Source: Saccharothrix sp.
GTDB lineage: Bacteria > Actinomycetota > Actinomycetes > Mycobacteriales > Pseudonocardiaceae
Reading direction: 5' to 3'
DNA: 64,000 bases
Assembly: GCF_031180885.1 (NCBI RefSeq)
Contig: NZ_JAPSLK010000003.1
Span: 1 to 64,000, forward strand
Part shown: one piece after another, positions 1-8,517 of the stretch
Position numbering within the stretch: the first letter of the stretch is position 1
How the letters are laid out: each line of letters starts with the position of its first letter
The notes under the pieces: generated by a model
Told to the model about the DNA's origin: nothing
The model's input: only the letters and a program-made list of their open reading frames with translations
Database searches by the model: none
Translations under genes and position numbers: made by a program

Positions 1-190
1 GCGGCGCGGCGGGGCCGAGTTCCAGCAGCAGTTCGGTGAGGATCCGCTTGTCCAGCGCCAGGACCGCCGAGCGGTAGGGCACCTGCTCGAAGACCGCGGT
101 GACCGGCAGTTGCAGGGTGTTGAGCAGCATCCGGCCGGCGGGCACGCTCCAGCTGTGCGAGCCCGCGACGGTGCGCTTGGCGCCGGTCGA
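1..190 (-). pseudogene. Partial AraC-type regulator N-terminal domain, cut by the window edge
   Basis: Read on the minus strand, the first 190 bases translate in one open frame with the character of an AraC_N ligand-binding domain: a SHSWSVPAGRMLLNTL stretch followed by a LALDKRILTELLLELG helix. No convincing start codon or ribosome site lies between this frame and the stop of the neighbouring kinase gene. The domain therefore seems to lack its first strands, which suggests a truncated remnant, although only a small part is visible. It would act as a cytoplasmic transcription regulator if intact. The family call rests on pattern resemblance alone. Confidence 0.35.
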
Positions 191-197
191 ACACGGG

Positions 198-1529
198 CTA
201 CCGGGTTGTGCAGGTGATGTCCGGGCTCGGGGCCGCTGGGCCGTTGGCGGTGAAGCCGAAGGTTGTCGAGCCGGCCGCGGGGAGGCGGGCGTTGTGGGAC
301 AGGCTGGTGACCGTGATCGAGTCGGGGGCGGTGGTGAAGGCGCCGTTCCACAGGTTGCTGATCACGTGGCCGGCGTCCTGCGCCCAGGTGACGGTCCAGC
401 CGGCCAGGGCGCTGTCGCGGGCGTTCTGCACGGTCACCTCGGCCTGGTAGCCGCCGGGCCAGGAGTTGGTGATCTTGAAGCGGGCGGTGCAGTCGGGCTG
501 TGGTGCCTGTGCCGCGGTGGTGGTTGTGGTGGTTTGCGGCGGTGTGGTGGTTTGCGGCGGTGTGCTGGGTTGCGGAGGTGTGGTGGGTTGCGGCGGTGAG
601 GTGGGGTCCTGCGGTGTGGTGGGGTCCGGCGAGGGCTGAGCGGTTGAGCGGGAGTTGTTGTCTTGCAGGTAGAAGCCGATGGTGATGCCGCCGGCCACCA
701 GTGCGGCGGCTGCGGCCAGGGCCGTGGTTCTTCGCCACGCGGGACGGCGTGGTGGGGTGGGGTCGTCCATGACTTTCGTTTGGGTCGGGGGGCGTTCGGC
801 CACCACCACGTCCAGCAGGGCGCACAAATCCGCCATGGTGGGGCGTTCCGCCGGATCGCGCCGCAACGCCATCGCCAGCACCTCCGCCAAGGGGCCCGAC
901 GACGCGGTCGGCTCCGCGCACGGCGGATGGCCTTCCAGGGCCGCGTAAAGGACAGCGCCCAACGAGTACACGTCCGACGCGAACACCGCGCCCTCGCCGG
1001 CCGCCACCTCCGGCGCCCAGTACGCGGGCGTCCCCACGACCGCGCGGCCGTCGGTCACCGTCCCCTCGCCGATCGCCCGCGCGATGCCGAAGTCGGCGAT
1101 CTTCGCGGTGCCGTCGTCGGTGAGCAGGATGTTGAACGGGGACACGTCCCGGTGCACGATCCCGGCCGCGTGCGCCGCGGCGAGCGCCGACGCGACCTGC
1201 CAACCCACCCCGGCCACCAGCGACTCCGGCAACGGGCCGCTGTCGATCAAGTCGGCCAGGGTGTGGGACGGCAGGTACTCCAGCACCAGGCACGGCCGGC
1301 CGCCGTGCTCGATGACGTCGTGGACGCTGATCGCGTGCGGGTGGCGCAGGCGGGCGGCGACGCGGCCCTCGCGCACCACGCGTTCGACGTCGCCGGACGT
1401 CAGGAACTTCAACGCCACCACGCGGTCCAGGCGCTCGTCGCGCGCGCGCCAGACGACACCGGCCGCGCCGCGACCCGCTTGGGCCTGCAGGCGGTACCGA
1501 CCCGCGATCACCTCGTTGTGCTCCGGCAC
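198..1529 (-). CDS. Membrane Ser/Thr protein kinase with extracellular CBM2 cellulose-binding domain
   Basis: This 443-residue protein is a one-pass eukaryotic-type kinase. The N-terminal kinase domain (about 8-245) has a glycine loop (GRGAAGVVW), the ATP lysine in VVALKFL, a catalytic HRD, a DFG (IADFGIA) and an APE segment (YWAPEV). The catalytic loop reads HRDVSPFN, so the lysine usual two residues after HRD (HRDxK) is serine. A hydrophobic stretch near 268-287 is the membrane segment. A Pro/Thr/Gln-rich stalk follows, then a C-terminal CBM2 module of about 100 residues with tryptophans in NSWPGGY, AGWTVTW and LWNG. By topology the kinase is inside and the carbohydrate-binding module outside, so it may sense cellulose or another glycan. 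The start is GTG, chosen to match the usual short lead before the GRYRL motif. Confidence 0.93.
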   Translation of the reverse strand: MPEHNEVIAGRYRLQAQAGRGAAGVVWRARDERLDRVVALKFLTSGDVERVVREGRVAARLRHPHAISVHDVIEHGGRPCLVLEYLPSHTLADLIDSGPLPESLVAGVGWQVASALAAAHAAGIVHRDVSPFNILLTDDGTAKIADFGIARAIGEGTVTDGRAVVGTPAYWAPEVAAGEGAVFASDVYSLGAVLYAALEGHPPCAEPTASSGPLAEVLAMALRRDPAERPTMADLCALLDVVVAERPPTQTKVMDDPTPPRRPAWRRTTALAAAAALVAGGITIGFYLQDNNSRSTAQPSPDPTTPQDPTSPPQPTTPPQPSTPPQTTTPPQTTTTTTAAQAPQPDCTARFKITNSWPGGYQAEVTVQNARDSALAGWTVTWAQDAGHVISNLWNGAFTTAPDSITVTSLSHNARLPAAGSTTFGFTANGPAAPSPDITCTTR

Positions 1530-1733
1530 AGCGGAAAACCTACTTCCCGGTCGGTTCCCGGACCAGCCTTGTTTGACGGGACCGCCCCGGTTTCGGCATG
1601 CTGGTGGTGCGGAGGGGAGTACCCGCCCGGTTCGTGATCGTCACTACGGCCGCTCCACAGCGGCTCGGTCACGACGCCAGCGATCGTGCTGGTCGGGGAG
1701 ACCTCTGGTTCCAGACGAGCCGGAGGAATCCTG

Positions 1734-2117
1734 ATGCGCGTTCCCGTTGTCCTGTCCGCCGTTGCGCTGGTCGCCGTCGTGAGCGGCTGCGGCGCCGCGC
1801 AGGAAGCCGCGCAGACCGCGTCCGCCATCGCCGACACCGCCACCACCGTGCAGGTGTGCGCGGAGGCGTTGTCCCAGGCCACCGCCGCGCTCGACCCGAG
1901 CTCGCCGCAGCAGGCGGTGGACCAGGCGCACGCCGCCGCCGCTTCCCTGACCGACCTCGCCGCGACCGCCGCCGACACCACGGTCAACGAGGCGATCACG
2001 GGCCTGGCGGCCACGCTCCGAGACGTCACGGTGGACGACCTGATCGGGCAGCCCGCCGCGTGGCTCGCGGTGAAGGCCGACCAGGTGGCGAAGTTGACCA
2101 GCGCCTGCGCCGGCTGA
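1734..2117 (+). CDS. Small putative lipoprotein
   Basis: This 127-residue product starts with a classic lipoprotein signal: MRVP, a hydrophobic run, then VVSGC as the lipobox, so the mature chain should begin at that cysteine and be anchored to the outer face of the membrane. The mature part is Ala/Thr-rich, mostly helical in appearance, with one internal cysteine and one near the end that could form a disulfide. The ATG is preceded by GGAGG eight bases upstream, which decides this start over an in-frame codon at 1686. I recognise no family. It stands alone, divergent from the kinase gene. Confidence 0.7.
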   Translation: MRVPVVLSAVALVAVVSGCGAAQEAAQTASAIADTATTVQVCAEALSQATAALDPSSPQQAVDQAHAAAASLTDLAATAADTTVNEAITGLAATLRDVTVDDLIGQPAAWLAVKADQVAKLTSACAG

Positions 2118-2123
2118 CGTCCG

Positions 2124-2389
2124 CTACCCGTCGTCGACCGCGGTCGCGCGGGAGGCGTTGGTCAGGCCCAGGTCGGCGGCGTCGGCGCGGGCGACTCCTC
2201 GATCCGGCCGCGCCACCACGCCGCGTCACCGCGCTCGGTGGCGGCGCGGGCGGCAGGCAGCGCGGCGGTGTTCGCCCGGAGCTTGCGCCGAGTATCACGC
2301 CACCTCAGCGGCTCCGCCCGGTCGGCAATCCGCACGGTGCGAGTCGTCGCGGGAGGCGGTCGTCGGTAGAGTTCGGGGCAGGAGATCAC
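2124..2389 (-). pseudogene. Possible frameshifted remnant of a short gene
   Basis: The minus strand shows GC-biased third positions in two successive frames: an open frame from 2389 containing ALPAARAATERGDAAWWRGR and, after a shift near 2185-2195, a frame ending ADLGLTNASRATAVDDG at a TAG at 2124. Together they read like one short protein broken by a single-base change. There is no clear ribosome site and no recognised family, so this is a weak call; the stretch may simply be non-coding. Confidence 0.22.
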
Positions 2390-2404
2390 CTAGGGGGTTT
2401 GACG

Positions 2405-2551
2405 ATGAAGAAGAACATCTCCTGCCCGTGCGGCGAGCGGATCGTCGGCGAGAACGAGGACGACCTGGTCGAGAAGACCCAGCAGCACCTCCGGGAGAAC
2501 CACCCCGGCCACGAGTACTCCCGCGAGCAGATCCTGTTCATGGCCTACTGA
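2405..2551 (+). CDS. DUF1059 family small protein
   Basis: This 48-residue cytoplasmic protein has the DUF1059 signature: a SCPCGERI cysteine pair near the start, a region of acidic and polar residues, HLRENHPGHEYSREQI, and a short hydrophobic end. The CxC plus histidines could bind a metal, but the family function is unknown. The ATG is chosen because the family always starts just before the CPCG motif, and a G-rich ribosome site lies shortly upstream. It converges on the neighbouring degraded metallo-hydrolase with only four bases between their stops. Confidence 0.85.
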   Translation: MKKNISCPCGERIVGENEDDLVEKTQQHLRENHPGHEYSREQILFMAY

Positions 2552-2555
2552 GCGT

Positions 2556-3214
2556 TCACGGCCTGCTGAGCGGCCTGGTGACGGCCGCCGGCGCGAACTC
2601 CTCCGGGTAGGGGGAGCGCTCCACCGCCTGCGCCGGGGTGAGTCGCCCGTCCGCGACCTCCCCGCACAGCCCGGCGACCGCCGCCGGCTCCGCGCGTTGG
2701 GCCCGGACGAAGTCGCGGTCGACCGGATCGCCGTGGCCGGGCGGCACGATCGGCGCGTCGAGCGCGAGGATGCCGTCCAGCGCGGCGGGCCGGCCCTGCG
2801 GGAAGGCGTCGCCGAACTGCGGCGGCGCGCCGTGCTCCACCAGGTCGCCGGCGTAGACCACGCCCGCGTCCGGCACGTGCGCGACCATGTCGTGGTCGGA
2901 GTGGGCGGGTCCGAAGTGCCGCAGTTCGACCAGCCGGCCGCCCAGGTCGAGTTCCGCGCGGTCCTCGACCAGGCGGTCGGGCAGGACCAGCCGGACCGCC
3001 GCGATCCGGTCGCCGCCCTCCGCCTCGCCACGCTCGCGGTAGTTCCGCGCCCACTTCTCGCGCTGCTCCGCGCCGGTCGCGACCAGGTCGGCGTGGCGCC
3101 GCCGGTGCCGATGACCAGGCACGACTCGCCGCCGACCACCAGCCCGACCGACAGGTCCAACTCCGCGTACCGCCGCACCAGGACGCCGTCCGCGACCTCG
3201 ACCCACTTGCTCAT
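2556..3214 (-). pseudogene. Decayed metallo-beta-lactamase-fold hydrolase
   Basis: The first part, from ATG 3214, reads MSKWVEVADGVLVRRYAELD and on to LVVGGESCLVIGTGG. The rest of the protein continues in another frame from about 3115, including LRHFGPAHSDHDMVAHV, YAGDLVEHG and PGHGDP, which are later metal-site motifs of the MBL fold. The frame changes near 3100-3120. In addition, the stretch that should hold the HxHxDH zinc motif (about 40-50 residues between the first strands and EQREKWARNY) is missing. A frameshift plus an internal deletion across the catalytic motif means it cannot make a working enzyme. A sequencing error could explain the shift but not the missing motif. Confidence 0.75.
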
Positions 3215-3346
3215 GGCCGCCACCCAAGCACACCGAAGAAGATCTTCGAAAAAGTTCCGCCGCCGTGTCGATCCGCGCTGTCGCCCGTTCGACCCGGTGG
3301 TGAGAGGGTCCATTGAGGACCCCCGGGAACGCAGGGAGCGGACACC

Positions 3347-3766
3347 ATGAAGTACATGCTGATCATGCGGGCGACCGACGAGGCCTTCGCGGGCATGGCC
3401 GAAATGGACTTCGTCGAGGTGCTGGACAAGGTCGGCAGGTTCAACGACGAGCTGGTCCGGGCCGGGGTGCTGGTCGCCGCCGAGGGGCTGGAGGACGCGA
3501 GCAACGGGGTCGTGGTGGACTACTCGTCCGAGCCGCCCGTGGTCACCGACGGCCCGTACGGCGAGACCAAGGAGCTGTTCGGCGGCTTCTACATCCTCAA
3601 CGTCGCGTCCAAGGAGGAGGCCGTCGAGTGGGCGAAGCGGCTGCCGATCCAGGGGCCCGGGTTCAAGACCGAGATCCGGCGGGTGCCGACGATCGACGAG
3701 TTCCCGCAGGACAACCAGTGGATCCAGAAGGAGCGCGCGTGGCGCGAGGCAACGGGGCAGCTCTGA
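3347..3766 (+). CDS. YCII-family (DGPF) protein
   Basis: This 139-residue protein begins MKYMLIMRATDEAF and carries the DGPYGETKELFGGFYIL segment typical of the YCII/DGPF family, a ferredoxin-like fold. These proteins are often encoded directly before ECF sigma factors of the DUF6596 type, as here, where the next gene overlaps it by 28 bases. They are thought to be partners or products linked to that sigma factor, but the biochemical role is not settled. A GGGAGCGG ribosome site precedes the ATG. Its stop codon lies inside a 27-base direct duplication. Confidence 0.9.
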   Translation: MKYMLIMRATDEAFAGMAEMDFVEVLDKVGRFNDELVRAGVLVAAEGLEDASNGVVVDYSSEPPVVTDGPYGETKELFGGFYILNVASKEEAVEWAKRLPIQGPGFKTEIRRVPTIDEFPQDNQWIQKERAWREATGQL

Positions 3767-5037
3767 GCGACCCGACCGGCCGGCCGGCTCTGAGCGACCC
3801 GACCGGCCGGGCCGCGGTCGCCGCGGTGTGGCGGATCGAGTCGGCGCGGATCGTCGGTTCGCTCGCGCGCTACACCGGCGACTTCGTGCTGGCCGAGGAC
3901 CTGGCCCAGGAGGCGTTCGCCGAAGCGCTGGTCACGTGGCCGCGCGACGGCGTCCCGACCAACCCGGCGGGCTGGCTGCTGACGGTGGGCCGGCGGCGCG
4001 CGGTCGACGCGTTCCGTCGGCGTGCCACCGCCGACGACAAGTACGCCGCCCTCGCCCGCGACCTGGGCGAGGGCGTGGTCGACGCGGGCGAGTGGGACCC
4101 GGACCAGATCGACGACGACGTCCTGGCGCTGATGTTCATCTCGTGCCACCCGGTGCTGTCCCGGGAGGCGCGGGTGGCGCTCACGCTGCGCGTCGTCGGC
4201 GGCCTGACCAGCGACGAGATCGCCCGCGCGTTCCTGGTGCCGACCGCGACCGTCCAAGCCCGGATCACCCGCGCCAAGAAGACCCTGGGCGCGGCGGGCG
4301 TGCCGTTCGAGGTGCCCGCGCCCGAGGACCGGCAGGCCCGGCTGGGCTCGGTGCTCAGCGCGATCTACGTGATCTTCACCGAGGGTTCGAGCGCGAGTTC
4401 CGGCGACGACCTCATCCGCTTCGACCTGGCCGGCGAGGCCCAGCGGCTGGCCCGCGTCCTGGCCCACCTGGTGCCGGGCGAGCCGGAGGTCCACGGCCTG
4501 CTGGCCCTGCTGGAGCTGACCGCCGCCCGCTTCCCGGCCCGCACCGGCCCGGACGGCGACCCGGTCCTCCTGGAACACCAGGACCGCCGCCGCTGGGACC
4601 GTTCAGCGATCGTCCGCGGCCGCGCCGCCCTGGCCCGGGCCGAACAGGTGGGCCGGGGCCTGGGCGCGTACGGCTTGCAGGCGGCGATCGCGGAGTGCCA
4701 CGCCGTCGCGCCTTCGGTGGCGGAGACCGACTGGGAGCGCGTGGTGCTGCTCTACGAGGCGCTGGGCCGCCTGGCGCCGTCGCCGGTGGTCGAGCTGAAC
4801 CGCGCGGTGGCGGTGTCCATGGCGCGCGGGCCGGCGGCGGCGTTGCCGATCGTGGACGAACTGGCGGCGGGTGGCGCGCTGAGCGGCTCGCACCTGCTGC
4901 CGACCGTGCGCGGCGAACTCCTCACCCGGCTGGGCCGCAAGGGGGAGGCGCGCGCGGAGATCGAACGGGCCTTCGAGTTGTGCGGCAACGAACGCGAGCG
5001 CGCCTTGCTCACCCGCAAACTGGCCGACCTGGACTAG
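3739..5037 (+). CDS. ECF RNA polymerase sigma factor with long C-terminal extension (ECF42/DUF6596 type)
   Basis: The 432-residue product has sigma region 2 (ALVTWPRDGVPTNPAGWL, then a GRRRAVDAFRRRA helix), region 4 (LTLRVVGGLTSDEIARAFLV with ARITRAKK) and a long C-terminal DUF6596/TPR-like part with AIYVIFTEGSSASSG, NRAVAVSMA and LLPTVRGELLTRLGR motifs. This layout is the ECF42 group, which has no classic anti-sigma and is normally paired with YCII proteins. I chose GTG 3739 because AAGGAG ends five bases upstream and it overlaps the YCII gene. A 9-residue duplication (ALSDPTGRP) follows the start. The gene converges on the catalase gene across a shared hairpin. Confidence 0.92.
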   Translation: MARGNGAALSDPTGRPALSDPTGRAAVAAVWRIESARIVGSLARYTGDFVLAEDLAQEAFAEALVTWPRDGVPTNPAGWLLTVGRRRAVDAFRRRATADDKYAALARDLGEGVVDAGEWDPDQIDDDVLALMFISCHPVLSREARVALTLRVVGGLTSDEIARAFLVPTATVQARITRAKKTLGAAGVPFEVPAPEDRQARLGSVLSAIYVIFTEGSSASSGDDLIRFDLAGEAQRLARVLAHLVPGEPEVHGLLALLELTAARFPARTGPDGDPVLLEHQDRRRWDRSAIVRGRAALARAEQVGRGLGAYGLQAAIAECHAVAPSVAETDWERVVLLYEALGRLAPSPVVELNRAVAVSMARGPAAALPIVDELAAGGALSGSHLLPTVRGELLTRLGRKGEARAEIERAFELCGNERERALLTRKLADLD

Positions 5038-5189
5038 CCCGCAATCGAAGGTTCCGCGTCCCCGTCAAGAGGCAAGACCAGCCTTCCGATACCTCGACCA
5101 CCGTCCTCCCGGCCGGCAGCGACGGGCGGCTCCCGGCCGACTCCATCGGGGTCGTCGACTCGCAGGCGCTCCTGGAGGAGAACCTGGCG

Positions 5190-5223
5190 CCCCGCCACGC
5201 GGTCCCCGGGCCGCGTGGCGGGG
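5190..5223. terminator. Bidirectional hairpin between sigma factor and catalase genes
   Basis: A perfect 13-base stem (5190-5202 with 5211-5223) closes an 8-base loop. It sits just after the catalase stop on the minus strand and about 150 bases past the sigma-factor stop, so it can serve both convergent genes. No U-run follows, as is usual in GC-rich actinomycetes. Confidence 0.75.
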
Positions 5224-5231
5224 GCAGCGCG

Positions 5232-7469
5232 TCACCCCAGGCGGTCCCACACGCGGTGTCGCCCGAGTAGGGCCAGGACGTCCCGGACGACCTCGGTGGG
5301 ATCGCCGGTCACCACGCCCGGACCGCCGTCGACCAGGGTCGTGCCGGTGCCCCACGCGCCGATCGCCTTGGCGTGCCGGTAGGTCTCCTCCACCAGCAAC
5401 GCGACCCTCGGGTCCACTGTGGACGATGCGGCGCCGGCCTTGGCGTCGCGCACCGGTCGGGCGTCGGGGGCGGGCGGGGGAGCGGCGGCCAGGAGGAGGG
5501 CGTCGAACTCCACCGAGCGGGCCGTGAGGAACGTGCGTTGGGCGACCAGGCCGTGGGGCAGGTCGCCGCCGCACGCGGCGATGATCAGCGGAACCGTTCC
5601 GGCGGCTTGGAGTGCCAGGCGGGCGGTGCGAACGCCGTCGAGGCCGTCCGGGTCGTCGCCGTCCACCACGATCCCGATGGTGCGGCCCGCGACCGGCCAA
5701 GTGCCGTTGAGCTGGGACAACGCCGGGCTCGGGGTCACCTCGGGCAGGTCGGGGGACACCTCCGGGACCGGCAGGCCCAGCCCGGTGGCCACCTCCGCGC
5801 ACAGCCGGGCGTCCACCCGGGCCAGGACCCGCAGTTCGCGTTCCTTGATCGCCTGCTCGTAGCACTTGCCCAGCTCGAACGTGAAGGCGCGGATCACGTG
5901 CTCCTGCTCCACCGGGCTCAGGCTCTGGAAGAACAGGCGCGGCTGGGAGAAGTGGTCGGCGAACGACGCCGGGGCCTCCCGCACCTTCACCGACTCCGCG
6001 ACCCGTTGGGGCACCTCGACGAACGCCCGGTCGACCGCGCCCGCGTGGAACGGGCAGCCGCCGTCCAGGGAGTTCGGCCGGTAGGGCGCCACGCCGCCGT
6101 GGACGCCGTGCTGGTGGAAGCCGTCGCGGAGCATGTCGTTGACCGGCGCGTGCGGGCGGTTGATCGGGATCTGGTCGAAGTTCGGTCCGCCCAACCGGGT
6201 CAGCTGGGTGTCCAGGTAGGAGAACAGGCGGGCGTGCAGGAGCGGGTCGTCGGTCACGTCGATGCCCGGCACCAGGTGGCCCACGTGGAAGGCGACCTGC
6301 TCGGTCTCGGCGAAGAAGTTCGTCGGGTTGCGGTTGAGCGTGAGCATCCCGACCGGCTGCACGGGCGCCAGTTCCTCGGGCACGATCTTGGTCGGGTCCA
6401 GCAGGTCGATGCCCTCGAACGTCTGCTCGGGCGTGTCGGGGAAGACCTGGATGCCCAGCTCCCACTGCGGGAACGCGCCGGACTCGATGGCGTCGTACAG
6501 GTCGCGGCGGTGGAAGTCCGGGTCGATGCCGTTGATCAGCTGCGCCTCTTCCCACAGCAGCGAGTGCACGCCCTGCTGCGGCTTCCAGTGGAACTTCACC
6601 AGCGACGTCTCGCCGGCCTCGTTGACCAGCCGGAACGTGTGGACGCCGAAGCCCTCCATGGTCCGGAACGACCGTGGCACGGCACGGTCGGACATGTGCC
6701 ACATGACGTGGTGGGTGGCTTCGGTGTGCAGGGACACGAAGTCCCAGAACGTGTCGTGCGCGCTCTGCGCCTGCGGGATCTCGCGGTCCGGGTGCGGCTT
6801 GGCAGCGTGGATGATGTCCGGGAACTTGATGCCGTCCTGGATGAAGAACACCGGGATGTTGTTGCCCACCAGGTCGAACGTGCCCTCGTCGGTGTAGAAC
6901 TTCGTGGCGAACCCGCGGGTGTCGCGCACGGTGTCCGCCGAGCCGCGAGAGCCCACGACGGTGGAGAACCGCACGAACACCGGCGTGCTCGCACCCTCTT
7001 TAAGGAACCCCGCCTTGCACACGCTCGCGGCGGAGCCATAGCCCACGAACACACCGTGCGCCCCTGCGCCCCGTGCGTGCACCACGCGCTCGGGGATGCG
7101 TTCGTGGTCGAAGTGCATGATCTTCTCGCGCAGGTGGTGGTCCTGGAGCAGCGTCGGACCGCGTGCGCCTGCCTTGAGCGAGTGGTCCGTGTCGTACAGG
7201 CGCACGCCCTGCGCGGTGGTGAGGTACGCGCCCTGTTGGCTGTTCGCCGTCTTGGGCGCGCCCGTCTCGGCCCCGGTCGGCGTGACGGTCTCCGGCGCGC
7301 CCTGGTCCGCCTTGGGCGGGAGCGGCTCGCGGGGCTCGGTGGGTTCCTCCAGGCTCGGCGGCGCGCTCGCGGGTGCGCCCGGGACGTCCGGCGTGACCAG
7401 GTCGGTCACCTTCTCGACGGCCTTCTCCAGGGCGTTCTTGACGATCTCGGCGGGGTTCTTCGACTCCAC
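5232..7469 (-). CDS. katE: Large-subunit (clade 2, HPII-type) catalase
   Basis: At 745 residues this is the long catalase form that converts hydrogen peroxide to water and oxygen with a heme. After a Pro/Glu-rich N-terminal arm comes the core with the distal histidine in ERIPERVVHARG (about His131), the distal asparagine in DLVGNNIPVFF (about Asn204), and the proximal heme tyrosine in ARLFSYLDTQLTRLGGPNF (about 418). The C-terminal 150 residues form the flavodoxin/DJ-1-like domain found only in large catalases (GRTIGIVVDGDDPDG, then IIAACGG). The start is GTG. It is transcribed alone, from a region near 7500-7600, and faces the sigma-factor gene. Confidence 0.97.
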   Translation of the reverse strand: MESKNPAEIVKNALEKAVEKVTDLVTPDVPGAPASAPPSLEEPTEPREPLPPKADQGAPETVTPTGAETGAPKTANSQQGAYLTTAQGVRLYDTDHSLKAGARGPTLLQDHHLREKIMHFDHERIPERVVHARGAGAHGVFVGYGSAASVCKAGFLKEGASTPVFVRFSTVVGSRGSADTVRDTRGFATKFYTDEGTFDLVGNNIPVFFIQDGIKFPDIIHAAKPHPDREIPQAQSAHDTFWDFVSLHTEATHHVMWHMSDRAVPRSFRTMEGFGVHTFRLVNEAGETSLVKFHWKPQQGVHSLLWEEAQLINGIDPDFHRRDLYDAIESGAFPQWELGIQVFPDTPEQTFEGIDLLDPTKIVPEELAPVQPVGMLTLNRNPTNFFAETEQVAFHVGHLVPGIDVTDDPLLHARLFSYLDTQLTRLGGPNFDQIPINRPHAPVNDMLRDGFHQHGVHGGVAPYRPNSLDGGCPFHAGAVDRAFVEVPQRVAESVKVREAPASFADHFSQPRLFFQSLSPVEQEHVIRAFTFELGKCYEQAIKERELRVLARVDARLCAEVATGLGLPVPEVSPDLPEVTPSPALSQLNGTWPVAGRTIGIVVDGDDPDGLDGVRTARLALQAAGTVPLIIAACGGDLPHGLVAQRTFLTARSVEFDALLLAAAPPPAPDARPVRDAKAGAASSTVDPRVALLVEETYRHAKAIGAWGTGTTLVDGGPGVVTGDPTEVVRDVLALLGRHRVWDRLG

Positions 7470-7627
7470 GGGGTCCTCCCTCGGTCGCCCGGCGGCTACC
7501 CCGTGAGACGCGACCTACACGGCTTGTGAGGGCGCCAACAGGGGGATACCGGGAGCACGGAGGGTGACGGGGGAACCCTGGCCGGGTGAGGGTCTCAGTC
7601 GGCCGGGAACCGGCGGCGCGGTCGTGG

Positions 7628-7822
7628 TCATCGCTTCTGCTCGTCGGGTTCGAGCCTGGTGCGGTGCTCGGCCAGGCGGCGTTGGAAGTCCTCGATCCGG
7701 GCGGTCAGCCGGCGGAACCTCGACGGGGTCGCCGGCGCGTCCGGGTCCAGGGCGTCGGCGTCCGGCAGGGCCGCGGTGGCGCGGTCCTGGCCGGGGCCGT
7801 CGTGGCCCGGGTCCTCGATCAT
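7628..7822 (-). CDS. Small charged hypothetical protein
   Basis: This 64-residue product is acidic and Pro/Ala-rich at the start and ends in a basic helix (SRFRRLTARIEDFQRRLAEH) that looks like a short coiled coil. Codon third positions are strongly GC, and an AGGA lies a few bases before the ATG, which supports a real gene. No family is recognised. It sits upstream of the catalase gene on the same strand, so cotranscription is possible. Confidence 0.5.
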   Translation of the reverse strand: MIEDPGHDGPGQDRATAALPDADALDPDAPATPSRFRRLTARIEDFQRRLAEHRTRLEPDEQKR

Positions 7823-7998
7823 GCAGGTCCTACGGTGGTGACGGGGACGTGAAGACGTACGTGAAGACCCGGACTACCCGCGCCGGTCGGACGGGAATCG
7901 TGACGCCGGTCACAATGCGAGTACGGCACCGGTTCAGGTCCCCGGGCAGTCGATCACCCGTCGGAACGGCCGAATCGGCGTGGCATGATGACGTGACT

Positions 7999-8382
7999 AT
8001 GAGCGATGACGTCGAGGCTGGTGCCGAGGTCACCACGACAACGGAATGGCATGGCGGCGCGCTCGTCGTCCACGTCGCGGGCGAAGTCGACATGGAGACC
8101 AGCGACGACCTCCGCGCCGCGATCGTCGAGGCGCTGGCGGCCGGCCCCAAGGCGCTGGTGCTCGACCTCGACGGGGTGACGGTGTTCGGGTCCATCGGCC
8201 TGTCCCTGCTGATCGAGGTCCGCCACCGCGCCGAGGCCCGCAAGATCGGGTTCGCCGTGGCCACCGACCGGCGCGCGGTCCTGCGCCCGCTCACCGAGAC
8301 CGGCGTGATCGAACTGCTCCTGCTGCGCGCGGACGTCGCGAAAGCCGCCGAGGCCGCCCTGGCCGCGCCGTCCACGGCGTGA
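7999..8382 (+). CDS. STAS-domain anti-sigma factor antagonist
   Basis: This 127-residue protein is a single STAS domain. The first strand is GALVVHVAGEVDMETSDDL, and the loop that is phosphorylated in such proteins reads VTVFGSIGLSLL, with the candidate serine in GSIG. Antagonists of this type bind an anti-sigma kinase when unphosphorylated and so free a stress sigma factor. No anti-sigma or sigma partner is next door; a second STAS gene follows 135 bases downstream. The ATG at 7999 begins a typical MSDDVE lead; GTG 7993 is an alternative. Confidence 0.9.
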   Translation: MSDDVEAGAEVTTTTEWHGGALVVHVAGEVDMETSDDLRAAIVEALAAGPKALVLDLDGVTVFGSIGLSLLIEVRHRAEARKIGFAVATDRRAVLRPLTETGVIELLLLRADVAKAAEAALAAPSTA

Positions 8383-8517
8383 TCCGCGCGGGGATGGTGT
8401 TCCCCGCCGGCCGCGAGTAGCTTGGGAGTGGTCAGTGGGAAGGCCGACTCGTTCCGGGCCGGCCCAGGGTTGAGCAGACAGCCTGCACCAACGTTCGTAG
8501 CCGGCAGGAGGCGTGCC

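Noticed and set aside
2405-3313. Long plus- and minus-strand frames around the metallo-hydrolase remnant
   Set aside because: They only reproduce pieces of the remnant in wrong frames; the conserved motifs are confined to the two frames already described.
5040-5189. Protein-like stretch (STTVLPAGSDGRLPADS) after the sigma-factor stop
   Set aside because: No start, no ribosome site and no continuation past the terminator hairpin; too short to support a gene.
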